Assembly: GCF_003467125.1 (NCBI RefSeq)
Contig: NZ_QSFA01000012.1
Coordinates: 28,493 to 92,492, forward strand
DNA: 64,000 nucleotides
Direction of reading: 5' to 3'
Source of the DNA: Megasphaera sp. AM44-1BH
GTDB lineage: Bacteria; Bacillota; Negativicutes; Veillonellales; Megasphaeraceae
This document shows, in pieces, positions 1 through 7,970 of the stretch; positions within the stretch are counted from its first letter, which is position 1; every line of letters starts with the position of its first letter. Position numbers and translations under genes: made by a program. Below the pieces are notes generated by a model, which ran no database searches, had not been told where the DNA came from, and was given only the letters and a program-made list of their open reading frames with translations.

Positions 1-307
1 AGGCAATCATGATATGGCCTTCGTTATCGGGATTATTGTAATAATCGCAGTCAATGATTCCCGTGCTGTTGGCCAGCATAAGGCCTTTTTTGAACGCCAG
101 GCTGGAACGGATGAAAATGGAAAGGTATTCATTCAGTTCCATATATGCCTTGAGTCCCGTCGGCACGACCGTCACGGCATGGGGAGCCAGGACGGTATCG
201 GCTGCGGCTTCCAGGTCATACCCGGCGCTTTTTGCTGTTTTCCGCTGCGGCACGTGAATATCTTTCCCTTCATATGCCGTAACGATTTCAAATCCCCGGT
301 GCCTCAT
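1..307 (-). CDS. dut: dUTP diphosphatase (dUTPase), C-terminus cut by window edge
   Basis: Hydrolyses dUTP to dUMP and pyrophosphate, keeping uracil out of DNA and supplying dUMP for thymidylate synthesis. The first 102 codons are visible and the gene continues past base 1. Visible dUTPase motifs are SAGYDL near residue 29, RSS near residue 67, and GIIDCDYYNNPDNEGHI near residue 84, the last being the uracil-binding hairpin in the form common in Firmicutes. The ATG overlaps the pnp stop as ATGA, so translation is probably coupled to pnp. The assignment is firm. Only the C-terminal glycine-rich arm cannot be seen. Confidence 0.93.
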   Translation of the reverse strand, partial: MRHRGFEIVTAYEGKDIHVPQRKTAKSAGYDLEAAADTVLAPHAVTVVPTGLKAYMELNEYLSIFIRSSLAFKKGLMLANSTGIIDCDYYNNPDNEGHIMIA

Positions 308-2463
308 TTCTGCACCTTTTTGTTGTCATTCTGACGTCCATGGCTATTGCGCGGTCCGTGACTGCGGTGTGCCTGCCCGTCACCGCCACCGAGCAGGGCT
401 TTGCGCGACAGGTTGATACGGCCTTTGTCATCGATTTCCACGCATTTGACCATGATTTCATCGCCGATATTGACGACATCTTCTACTTTTTCTACCCGTT
501 CTTTAGCCAGCTGGGAAATATGGACCAGGCCTTCTTTGCCCGGCAGGATTTCCACAAAGGCGCCAAAGTTCATGATACGCGTGACTTTGCCGAGGTAGGT
601 TTCCCCTACTTCCACGTCTTTTGTCAGGTTTTCGATCCATTCCTTCGCCTTTTCACCGCCAGCGGCATCGACAGAGGCGATATAGACCAGGCCGGAGTCA
701 TCGATATCGATTTTGGCTCCCGTTTCTTCCGTGATCTGTTTGATTACCTTGCCGCCCGGCCCGATGACATCGCGGATCTTGTCGGGGTCGATATGCATGG
801 TGATAATACGCGGTGCATAGGGAGACAGTTCCTTGCGCGGTTCGCTGATGCATTCCAGCATCTTGCCCATGATGAAGATACGGCCTTCATGAGCCTGTTT
901 CAGGGCCTTGTCGAGGATTTCCCGGCTCAGACCTTTGATCTTGATATCCATCTGGATAGCCGTGACGCCTTTCATGGTACCGGCTACTTTGAAGTCCATA
1001 TCGCCCAGGGCATCTTCCATCCCCTGAATATCGGTCAGGATGGTGAAGTCATCGCCTTTCGTTACCAGACCCATGGCTACGCCGGCTACAGGGGCTTTGA
1101 TAGGCACGCCGGCATCCATCAGGGCCAGTGTGCTGCCACAGGTACTGCCCATGGAGCTGGAGCCGTTCGATTCGAGGACTTCCGATACGACGCGGATAGC
1201 ATAGGGGAATTCTTCTTCGCTCGGCATGACCTGGGTCAGTGCCCGTTCTGCCAGTTTGCCATGGCCGATTTCACGGCGGCCCGGGCCACGGGACGATTTA
1301 GTTTCGCCGACGCAGAAGCTCGGGAAATTATAATGATGCATATAACGGCGGTCCGTTTCCAGGCCGACGCCATCGATATGCTGGCATTCAGAAAGCGGCG
1401 CCAGGGTGCAGAAACTCAGTACCTGTGTCTGTCCGCGGGTAAACAGGCCCGTGCCATGAGTGCGCTTGAACAGGCCGACTTCGCAGCTGACCGGACGGAC
1501 TTCATCGACGCGGCGGCCATCGGGACGGATCTTATCGACGGCAATCATGTGACGGACGATTTCCTTGATCATCTTCTGGGTGATTTCGGCGACATCGTCC
1601 TGATTGTCCGGATAAATATCGGCAAAGTGTTCGTAGATGTCCGTTTCGACGGCATTCATCTTTTCTTCACGGGAAATCTTATCGGCGTTGCAGATAGCTT
1701 CTTTCATGGCGGCTTCGCCATAAGCATGAACGGCTTCTACAATATCTGCCGGCGGTTCTTTTTCTACGAATTCCTGTTTGGGCACGCTGATCTGAGGCAG
1801 GAATCCCAGCTGGAATTCGACAACTTTTTTGATTTCTTCATGGGCAAACATGATGGCATCGAGGATATCTGCTTCCGGTACCTGTTTGGCGCCCCCTTCT
1901 ACCATGAGGATGGCATCTTTGGTCCCTGCTACGACGATATCCATATCGCTGGCTTCGCTCTGGGCCACCGTCGGGTTTACGACGAACTGGCCATCGACAC
2001 GGCCTACGCGGACACCGGCAATCGGGCCGGCAAAGGGGATATGGGACATGCACAGCGATACGGAAGCACCGATCATGGCAGCGATTTCCGGCGCGTTGTC
2101 ATGGTCTACGCAGAAGTCATAGGCTACGACGTGGACGTCATGACGGTATGTCTTGGGGAACAGCGGGCGGATCGGGCGGTCGATCAGGCGGGCAAAAAGA
2201 GTCGCCGATTCGGGCGGTTTGCCTTCCCGTTTAATAAAGCCGCCGGGAATCTTCCCTACAGAGTACATTTTTTCTTCATAATCGACGGTCAGTGGGAAGA
2301 AATCTGCATCTTCCCGTGCTTCTTTCGATCCCGTAGCCGTAACAAAGACGGCCGTATCACCATAGCGGACCAAGGCTGCGCCACTTGCCTGTTTGGCGAG
2401 CTGTCCTACTTCAATGACCAGGGGACGACCGGCAAAATCCATCTGGAATACCTGTTTTTCCAT
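304..2463 (-). CDS. pnp: Polyribonucleotide nucleotidyltransferase (PNPase)
   Basis: Phosphorolytic 3'-5' exoribonuclease of mRNA decay, acting as a cytoplasmic trimer. At 719 residues it is of normal family length. Order of domains: RNase PH-like domain 1, an all-helical linker, RNase PH-like domain 2 (begins near the RPDGRR motif), a KH domain with the loop GPGGKVI, and an S1 domain with GKVTRIMNFGAFVEI. The basic tail rich in Ser, His, Gly and Asn is typical. An AAGGAGG ribosome-binding site precedes the ATG. It lies downstream of rpsO, the usual order, but is separated from it by a terminator and a long hairpin (see 2505-2569), which could control its level. It overlaps dut by 4 bases. 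Confidence 0.98.
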   Translation of the reverse strand: MEKQVFQMDFAGRPLVIEVGQLAKQASGAALVRYGDTAVFVTATGSKEAREDADFFPLTVDYEEKMYSVGKIPGGFIKREGKPPESATLFARLIDRPIRPLFPKTYRHDVHVVAYDFCVDHDNAPEIAAMIGASVSLCMSHIPFAGPIAGVRVGRVDGQFVVNPTVAQSEASDMDIVVAGTKDAILMVEGGAKQVPEADILDAIMFAHEEIKKVVEFQLGFLPQISVPKQEFVEKEPPADIVEAVHAYGEAAMKEAICNADKISREEKMNAVETDIYEHFADIYPDNQDDVAEITQKMIKEIVRHMIAVDKIRPDGRRVDEVRPVSCEVGLFKRTHGTGLFTRGQTQVLSFCTLAPLSECQHIDGVGLETDRRYMHHYNFPSFCVGETKSSRGPGRREIGHGKLAERALTQVMPSEEEFPYAIRVVSEVLESNGSSSMGSTCGSTLALMDAGVPIKAPVAGVAMGLVTKGDDFTILTDIQGMEDALGDMDFKVAGTMKGVTAIQMDIKIKGLSREILDKALKQAHEGRIFIMGKMLECISEPRKELSPYAPRIITMHIDPDKIRDVIGPGGKVIKQITEETGAKIDIDDSGLVYIASVDAAGGEKAKEWIENLTKDVEVGETYLGKVTRIMNFGAFVEILPGKEGLVHISQLAKERVEKVEDVVNIGDEIMVKCVEIDDKGRINLSRKALLGGGDGQAHRSHGPRNSHGRQNDNKKVQK

Positions 2464-2504
2464 TCGTTTTCCTCCTTAATGAAAGAGTCCTAAGAGAAAT
2501 TCAG

Positions 2505-2569
2505 ACAGGCTGTAGGTCATAGGTCAGTATCGCCGAAAAGCGGTACTGACCTATAACCTACCAACCTGT
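2505..2569 (-). promoter_or_regulatory. Long stem-loop in the rpsO-pnp spacer (pnp leader)
   Basis: An inverted repeat of about 25 bp per arm (2505-2529 against 2543-2569) pairs almost perfectly, with an inner CGC/GCG closure around a GAAAA-type loop. It lies about 42 bases upstream of the pnp start, after the rpsO terminator. In E. coli the pnp leader folds into a long duplex cut by RNase III, after which PNPase represses its own synthesis. The same logic here is inference. It could also be a copy of a dispersed palindromic repeat. Confidence 0.6.
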
Positions 2570-2587
2570 AACATACACTATGTTCTG

Positions 2588-2619
2588 AAAAAAGAGGCTG
2601 ATGCGTACACATCAGCCTC
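2588..2619 (-). terminator. Rho-independent terminator of rpsO
   Basis: A perfect 10-bp stem (2594-2603 with 2610-2619, sequence GAGGCTGATG and its complement) is followed on the minus strand by six T residues. It sits just after the rpsO stop codon, so pnp must rely on readthrough or its own promoter. Confidence 0.85.
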
Positions 2620-2630
2620 ACACAACGCGA

Positions 2631-2897
2631 TTATTTACGCAGGTTCAGTTTTTCAAGAATAGCACGATAACGGCCAAGATCATGTTTCTGAAGATATGCC
2701 AGCAGGTTACGGCGCTGACCAACTAATTTGAGCAGGCCGCGGCGGGATGCATGGTCTTTCTTGTTGCTGCGGAGATGTTCCGTCAGATAGACGATGCGGG
2801 CCGTAAGGAGCGCAATCTGCACTTCCGGGGATCCTGTGTCGTTTTCATTTGCGCCGTATTTGGCGACGATAGCTTTCTTTTCTTCTACACTTAACAT
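2631..2897 (-). CDS. rpsO: Ribosomal protein S15
   Basis: Primary 16S rRNA-binding protein that organises the central domain of the 30S subunit. The 88-residue product matches family length. Recognisable stretches are the N-terminal helix SVEEKKAIVAKYG, the GSPEVQIALLTARI helix, and HASRRGLLKLVGQRRNLL, which carries the rRNA-binding histidine and arginines. The reading frame is open for five further codons upstream, but the start at 2897 is chosen because GGAGG lies 7-8 bases before it, inside that upstream extension. A good promoter lies about 95 bases upstream, and the leader can fold. Confidence 0.98.
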   Translation of the reverse strand: MLSVEEKKAIVAKYGANENDTGSPEVQIALLTARIVYLTEHLRSNKKDHASRRGLLKLVGQRRNLLAYLQKHDLGRYRAILEKLNLRK

Positions 2898-2943
2898 AGT
2901 TCGTTCCTCCATTTGTAAAAATAATCTATTCGCAAAGTGCTAC

Positions 2944-3019
2944 GTGATCGTCGGAGATTCGAGACACCTGGCACCCGTACGACATCACATATTATACTAT
3001 ATCCCTGCCATGCTGTAAA
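2944..3019 (-). promoter_or_regulatory. rpsO promoter and structured 5' leader
   Basis: On the minus strand TTTACA (3019-3014) and TATAAT (2996-2991) are separated by 17 bp, a good sigma-A type promoter. The start of the transcript overlaps the first arm of a hairpin (2980-2988 with 2944-2953, nine pairs and one bulged base). S15 represses its own mRNA by binding structured rpsO leaders in several bacteria. Whether this leader does so is inference. Confidence 0.6.
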
Positions 3020-3022
3020 GGC

Positions 3023-3892
3023 TTAGAACGCCTTGCCTGTCAGGAGTTCATAGGCTTCTTTGTATTTTTCAATGGTCTTGTCGATGACATCCTGGGGCAG
3101 GAGGTAGTCGCTGTCGGGATTGGCTTTCAGCCAGTCGCGGACAAACTGCTTGTCATAGGACGGCTGGGATTTGCCTGCTTCATAGCCTTCAAGGGGCCAG
3201 AAGCGGGAGCTGTCCGGCGTCAGCATTTCATCGCCAAGGACGATATTGCCTTTGTCATCGAGGCCGAATTCAAACTTCGTATCGGCAATGATGATGCCCC
3301 GGGAGAGTGCATAATCGGCACATTTCTTATACAGAGCAATGGTATAATCGCGGATGGCTTCAGCATATTCTTTGCCTTTTCCCGGGAAGGTTTTGTCGAG
3401 GAATGCCGCCCCTTCTTCCAGGGACACGTTCATATCGTGTTCGCCCAGTTCGGCTTTGGTAGACGGGGTAAAAATCGGTTCCGGCAGTTTTTCCGATTCC
3501 TTGAGACCAGCCGGCAGTTTGATGCCGCAGACGGTGCCGTTTTCTTTATAGCTTTCCCAGCCGCTGCCGGTGATATAGCCGCGGACGATGCATTCCATGG
3601 GAATCATGGTCAGTTTCTGGCACTTCATGCTGTTGCCGTCGAACTGGGGCTGCTGGAAAAATTCCGGCATGTCTTTCACATCGACAGAAATCATATGATT
3701 GGGAATGATATCTTTCGTAAAATCGAACCAGAAGCGGGACATCTGTGTCAGGACGGCACCTTTCTGGGTAATCTTATTCTTGAGGATATGGTCAAAAGCA
3801 GAGATGCGGTCCGTGGCTACCATGACGATGCTATCGCCAATATCATATACTTCGCGGACTTTGCCCGATTTAAACGGTTTATATTCTTTCAT
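3023..3892 (-). CDS. purC: Phosphoribosylaminoimidazole-succinocarboxamide synthase (SAICAR synthase)
   Basis: Ligates aspartate to CAIR with ATP to give SAICAR, the eighth step of purine synthesis. The 289-residue protein is the longer bacterial/yeast form. Visible signatures are SGKVREVYD at the N-terminus (ATP site), ATDRISAFD, CIVRGYITGSGWESY, and IIIADTKFEFGLD with LGDEMLTPDSSRFW near the C-terminus. GGAGG precedes the ATG by six bases. It is transcribed on the same strand as the purE-D operon but fumC lies between them, so it is a separate unit. Confidence 0.97.
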   Translation of the reverse strand: MKEYKPFKSGKVREVYDIGDSIVMVATDRISAFDHILKNKITQKGAVLTQMSRFWFDFTKDIIPNHMISVDVKDMPEFFQQPQFDGNSMKCQKLTMIPMECIVRGYITGSGWESYKENGTVCGIKLPAGLKESEKLPEPIFTPSTKAELGEHDMNVSLEEGAAFLDKTFPGKGKEYAEAIRDYTIALYKKCADYALSRGIIIADTKFEFGLDDKGNIVLGDEMLTPDSSRFWPLEGYEAGKSQPSYDKQFVRDWLKANPDSDYLLPQDVIDKTIEKYKEAYELLTGKAF

Positions 3893-4001
3893 GCTGCGCC
3901 TCCATCACCAAATAGTAAGTAATATGTAAATTGGAACACACTTATGATACCATAAAGAATTTTATCCTGCCAGTATCAGTTTGTATTTTTGGATTGTCTC
4001 T

Positions 4002-5387
4002 CTACTTCACGCCTGCCAGTTTGGCCGGGTCCATATGGGCATCGAACTGTTCCGCCGTGACCCATCCGCTCTGAAGGGCGGCTTCCCGCAGGGTCAGTCC
4101 TTCTTTGGCTGCTTTTTTGGCAATGAGGCAGGCTTTGTCATAGCCTACGACCGGGACCAGGCCCGTAACGAGGATCAGCGACTGGTGAAGGTTATAGTCG
4201 ATTCTGGCCAGATTGGGGCGGATGCCGGTAACGCAGTGGCTGCGGAAGGAATCCATGACGTCGCCAAGAAGGCGGATAGACTGGATGAGATTGTACGCAA
4301 TGACCGGCATGAAGACATTCAGTTCGAAATTTCCCTGGCTGGCGGCAAATCCCATGGCTGCATCATTGCCCATGACCTGGACGGCCACCATGGTGACGGC
4401 TTCGCACTGGGTCGGATTTACCTTGCTGGGCATGATGGAGCTGCCCGGTTCGTTTTCCGGTATGAAGAGTTCCCCGATGCCACAGCGCGGGCCAGAAGAC
4501 AGCCAGCGGACGTCGTTGGCGATTTTCATGAGGTCGCAGGCCAGGGCCTTCAGCATGCCGTGGACGACGACCAGTTCATCTTTGCTCGTAAGGGACTGGA
4601 ATTTGTTCGGTGCCGTATGGAAGGCCGTGCCAGTCAGCTGGCTGACGATTTCCGCAAAGCGCACGTCATAGCCTTCGGGGCAGTTGATGCCCGTTCCGAC
4701 GGCAGTCCCGCCCATAGCCAGGTCGCGCAGGAAATCGACGCCCTTTGTCAGCATTTCTTTGTCGCGCTGGATCATACGGGTCCAGCCGCTGAATTCCTGT
4801 CCCAGCGTGAGCGGTGTCGCATCCTGAAGATGCGTACGGCCAATCTTGACGATATCCTTAAATTCCACTTCTTTATCATGAAGTGCCCCGTACAGCCGGT
4901 CCATAGCGGGAAAGAGATGCCCTTCGATGAGCAGGACGCCTGCCATGTGCAGTCCCGTCGGGAATGTGTCATTGGAACTCTGGGAATGATTGACATGGTC
5001 ATTGGGATGGACCGTTTCGTCTATGCCCTGTTCCTTCAGGATCTGAACAGCCCGGTGAGCTACGACTTCATTGATGTTCATATTGAACTGTGTCCCACTT
5101 CCCGTCATCCAGACCGACAGCGGGAAATTGCCGTCCAGTTTTCCGGCAAGGATGTCATCACAGGCCTGTACGATGGCATCAGCCCGTTCGGGCGTAACGA
5201 CCCCCAGTTCCTTATTGGTCAGAGCGGCGGCTTTTTTCAGATAGGCAAAGACCGTCACCATTTCCGATGGGATTTTTTCCGTCCCGATACGGAAATTTTC
5301 AAAACTGCGCTGTGTCTGGGCTCCCCACAATTTGTCGGCGGGAACCTTAATTTCTCCCATTGAATCTTTTTCTATACGATATTCCAT
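4002..5387 (-). CDS. fumC: Fumarate hydratase class II
   Basis: Reversibly hydrates fumarate to L-malate. In a fermenter of this group it would feed the reductive branch from oxaloacetate or malate to fumarate and succinate. At 461 residues it matches the homotetrameric class II family. Signatures: GSGTQFNMNINEV near residue 100, HPNDHVNHSQSSNDTFPT near residue 130, KIGRTHLQDATPLTLGQE near residue 185, and the fumarase/aspartase signature GSSIMPSKVNPTQCEA near residue 320. Aspartase is the main alternative, but the DVRWLSSGPRCGIGE context and the HPND-type B-site favour fumarase. GGGGAG precedes the start. The purD terminator ends only about 27 bases upstream, so no clear private promoter is visible. 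Confidence 0.93.
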   Translation of the reverse strand: MEYRIEKDSMGEIKVPADKLWGAQTQRSFENFRIGTEKIPSEMVTVFAYLKKAAALTNKELGVVTPERADAIVQACDDILAGKLDGNFPLSVWMTGSGTQFNMNINEVVAHRAVQILKEQGIDETVHPNDHVNHSQSSNDTFPTGLHMAGVLLIEGHLFPAMDRLYGALHDKEVEFKDIVKIGRTHLQDATPLTLGQEFSGWTRMIQRDKEMLTKGVDFLRDLAMGGTAVGTGINCPEGYDVRFAEIVSQLTGTAFHTAPNKFQSLTSKDELVVVHGMLKALACDLMKIANDVRWLSSGPRCGIGELFIPENEPGSSIMPSKVNPTQCEAVTMVAVQVMGNDAAMGFAASQGNFELNVFMPVIAYNLIQSIRLLGDVMDSFRSHCVTGIRPNLARIDYNLHQSLILVTGLVPVVGYDKACLIAKKAAKEGLTLREAALQSGWVTAEQFDAHMDPAKLAGVK

Positions 5388-5413
5388 ACAGTATCTCCCC
5401 TGTCATGCAGACA

Positions 5414-5444
5414 GAAAAAACCCAGGACCCTCGTGGATCCCGGG
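5414..5444 (-). terminator. Rho-independent terminator of the purine operon
   Basis: Read on the minus strand, CCCGGGATCC and GGGTCCTGGG pair over 10 bp (two G-U pairs) around the loop ACGA and are followed by six T. It lies about 20 bases after the purD stop. The G-U pairs show that it is oriented for minus-strand RNA. Confidence 0.85.
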
Positions 5445-5466
5445 CCTCATTGCCTGGTATCTAGTA

Positions 5467-6738
5467 TTATGTTAAATGGCGCAACCCTTTGGCGCCGATA
5501 TCCGAGCGGACCTGCTGTCCATCAAAGGAAATCCGGCGGACATTGGCATAGGCTTTGTCAATCGCCGCTTTCAGGTCCTCTCCCAAAGCCGTCACGCCGA
5601 GGACGCGGCCGCCATGGGTCTGATATACTCCATCCACTTTCTTCGTTCCCGAATGGAACACGACGACATCGTCATCTACAGCGTCGAGGCCGGAAATGAC
5701 ATCGCCTTTATGGCTGGATGCCGGGTACCCCTTGCTGGCCATGATGACGCAGCAGGCAGAGCCTGGTTTCCAGTGGACCATATCGCTGCGCAGCGTTCCC
5801 TGGGTGCAGGCATACATGATCTGTGCCAGGTCACCGTCGAGGAGCGGCAGGACAGCCTGGGTTTCCGGATCGCCGAAACGGCAGTTGAATTCCACGACTT
5901 TCGGGCCATCGGCGGTAATCATCAGTCCGGCATACAAACAGCCCTGATAGGTAATGCCTTCTTTTGCAAGGCCCTGGACGACAGGAACGAGAATTGTATC
6001 GTATACGGTCTGGACCAGTTCCGGTGTCAGTACCGGTGCCGGGGCATAGGCACCCATGCCGCCCGTGTTGGGGCCTTCGTCGTTATCGAAGATGCGCTTG
6101 TGGTCCTGGGCCGGGATCATGGGCACAATGGTCTTGCCATCGACAAATGCCAGGAGGCTGGCTTCTTCGCCGACCATGCATTCTTCAATGACGATACGGC
6201 CGCCGGACGCGCCAAAGATATGGTCTTCCATCATGGCGTTCACCGCATCTACGGCTTCTTCTACAGTCTGTGCCACGACGACGCCTTTGCCGGCTGCCAG
6301 GCCATCGGCCTTGACGACGATAGGAGCTCCCATTTTATGGATATACTCTTTTGCCGCATTGCCATCAGTGAAAGACGCATAGGCCGCCGTCGGCACATGG
6401 TACTTCTTCATGAGATTCTTGGCGAATACCTTGGAGCCTTCCATCTGGGCCGCTGCCTTGTTGGGGCCAAAGACGGCAATGCCCTTTTTCTGGCACACGT
6501 CGGCAATGCCTTCCGTCAGTGGGACTTCCGGCCCGACGACGATCATGTCTATGCCTTTTTCTGCGGCAAAATCAGCAATGCGGTCCAGTTCTTCTACTCC
6601 GATGGGCACACATTCCGCCACGTCTGCCATGGCATCACTGCCGGGCAGGGCATACAACTTTTCTACGCTCGGGCTCTGGGCTAATTTCCAGGCCAGGGTA
6701 TGTTCACGGCCACCGCCGCCGATTACGGCTACGTTCAT
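5467..6738 (-). CDS. purD: Phosphoribosylamine-glycine ligase (GARS)
   Basis: Joins phosphoribosylamine and glycine with ATP to form GAR, the second purine step. The 423 residues fit the monofunctional bacterial enzyme. The N-terminal loop GGGGREHTLAWKL, the ATP-grasp core (VVKADGLAAGKGV near residue 143), GPNTGGMGAYAPAP near residue 225, and EFNCRFGDPETQ near residue 285 are diagnostic. Its ATG overlaps the purH stop as TGATG, so it is translationally coupled. It is the last gene of the purE-F-M-N-H-D operon. Confidence 0.98.
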   Translation of the reverse strand: MNVAVIGGGGREHTLAWKLAQSPSVEKLYALPGSDAMADVAECVPIGVEELDRIADFAAEKGIDMIVVGPEVPLTEGIADVCQKKGIAVFGPNKAAAQMEGSKVFAKNLMKKYHVPTAAYASFTDGNAAKEYIHKMGAPIVVKADGLAAGKGVVVAQTVEEAVDAVNAMMEDHIFGASGGRIVIEECMVGEEASLLAFVDGKTIVPMIPAQDHKRIFDNDEGPNTGGMGAYAPAPVLTPELVQTVYDTILVPVVQGLAKEGITYQGCLYAGLMITADGPKVVEFNCRFGDPETQAVLPLLDGDLAQIMYACTQGTLRSDMVHWKPGSACCVIMASKGYPASSHKGDVISGLDAVDDDVVVFHSGTKKVDGVYQTHGGRVLGVTALGEDLKAAIDKAYANVRRISFDGQQVRSDIGAKGLRHLT

Positions 6739-7343
6739 CAGTCAGCCGCCCCCTTTTCTACTTGTTCCGACAAGTAGGCAGCAATAGCGGTATCATACTG
6801 TGCCGTATGCTGGAAGGCTTCCCGTGCCAGTTCCAGACGGTAGGTATCGGTAAATTCGCCATCTTTTTTCAGGATATCGATGATTTCGCCATACTTGGCC
6901 GGATTGGTAACGATAGCGACGTATTTATTGTTTTTAGCCGAAGCACGGACCATGCAGGGGCCACCAATATCGATATTTTCAATAGCTTCTGCCAGTGTGA
7001 CGCCCGGTTTGGCAATCGTCTGCTGGAAAGGATACAGGTTGACTACGACCAGATCGATGGGGGTAATGCCATGATCTTTCATATCCTGGACGTGGGACGG
7101 ATTGTCACGGACGGCCAGAATGGCACCGTGGATTTTCGGATGAAGCGTCTTGACACGGCCATCCATCATTTCTGGAAAGCCCGTTACATCCTGCACAGCC
7201 ATGACAGGAACACCAGCTTCTTTTAAAGTCCGCATGGTACCGCCTGTCGAAATAATTTCAATACCGAGATCAGCCAGAGCTTTGCCCAGTTCAACAATTC
7301 CCGTCTTATCGGATACACTGAGAAGCGCGCGTTTTACCTTCAT
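6738..7343 (-). CDS. purH: IMP cyclohydrolase, single-domain PurH
   Basis: Closes the ring of FAICAR to IMP, the last step of the pathway. Only 201 residues are present, matching the N-terminal MGS-fold cyclohydrolase half of the usual bifunctional PurH of about 510 residues: VKRALLSVSDKTG at the start, STGGT near residue 33, GRVKTLHPKIHGAIL near residue 62, and DIGGPCMVRASAKN near residue 128. There is no AICAR formyltransferase domain and no remnant of it. The stop codon runs straight into purD. A GGAGG site precedes the ATG and neighbours are tightly packed, so this is a real short gene and not a frameshift. The transformylase must be supplied elsewhere. Confidence 0.95.
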   Translation of the reverse strand: MKVKRALLSVSDKTGIVELGKALADLGIEIISTGGTMRTLKEAGVPVMAVQDVTGFPEMMDGRVKTLHPKIHGAILAVRDNPSHVQDMKDHGITPIDLVVVNLYPFQQTIAKPGVTLAEAIENIDIGGPCMVRASAKNNKYVAIVTNPAKYGEIIDILKKDGEFTDTYRLELAREAFQHTAQYDTAIAAYLSEQVEKGAAD

Positions 7344-7355
7344 GATATTTCCTCC

Positions 7356-7970
7356 TTAACCCTGAGTGCCACGGACGACATTGCCGTCTATAGTCAATTT
7401 ATCATCGCAGAAAAGCTGTACGGCCCGGACATAGGTCGGATGTTCCTTCGTCAGGATCCGGGCTGCCAGCGTATCTTCCGTATCGTCTTCCAGAACAGGG
7501 ACAGCTGACTGCAGGATAATCGGGCCGGCATCCATGTCGGGAACGACGAAGTGGACCGTGCATCCTGCAATTTTTACACCCGCTGCGACAGCCTGTCCCT
7601 GGGCGTGAAGGCCACGGAAACTGGGCAGCAATGCCGGGTGGATATTGATGATTTTATGTTCATAGTGGGAAATGAAATCACTGCTTAGAAGGCGCATGAA
7701 CCCTGCCAGGCAGATGACATCGGCCGCATACGGCGCAATGGCATCGAGGATATACTGTTCGAATGCCTGTTTGCTGGCAAAGGACTTGCGGTCGGCTACG
7801 ATGACCGGCACGCCCCAGGATTTTGCCTTGTCGATGCAGGCTGCCCCGGGGATATCCGTTACGAGCGCCTTGATTTCCGCATTGATCGTGCCATTTTCTA
7901 CGGCTTCGTGGAGCGCTTCCGCGTTGGAACCGCGTCCGGAAGCAAAAATGACCATCCGTTTTTTAGTCAT
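7356..7970 (-). CDS. purN: Phosphoribosylglycinamide formyltransferase (GART)
   Basis: Transfers a formyl group from 10-formyl-THF to GAR, step three. The 204-residue product shows the N-terminal loop FASGRGSN, the catalytic N-x-H triad region in IINIHPALLPSF near residue 107, and AGCTVHFVVPDMDAGPI with the catalytic Asp near residue 145. The frame could begin one codon earlier at a TTG, but the ATG at 7970 sits 8 bases after GGGAGG and overlaps the purM stop by 8 bases. Presence of this folate-dependent enzyme means the cell is expected to use folate formyl donors for AICAR as well. Confidence 0.97.
   Translation of the reverse strand: MTKKRMVIFASGRGSNAEALHEAVENGTINAEIKALVTDIPGAACIDKAKSWGVPVIVADRKSFASKQAFEQYILDAIAPYAADVICLAGFMRLLSSDFISHYEHKIINIHPALLPSFRGLHAQGQAVAAGVKIAGCTVHFVVPDMDAGPIILQSAVPVLEDDTEDTLAARILTKEHPTYVRAVQLFCDDKLTIDGNVVRGTQG

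Noticed and set aside
340..2493. 717-codon open frame on the plus strand opposite pnp
   Set aside because: It mirrors the pnp codons exactly, has aromatic- and Asp-rich low-quality protein, no ribosome-binding site, and no family features. Similar long antisense frames opposite fumC, purD, purF and others are rejected for the same reason.
3893..4001. Terminator for fumC and consensus promoter for purC
   Set aside because: Only weak TATCAT-like sequence and no stem with a T-run could be found in this 109-base gap.
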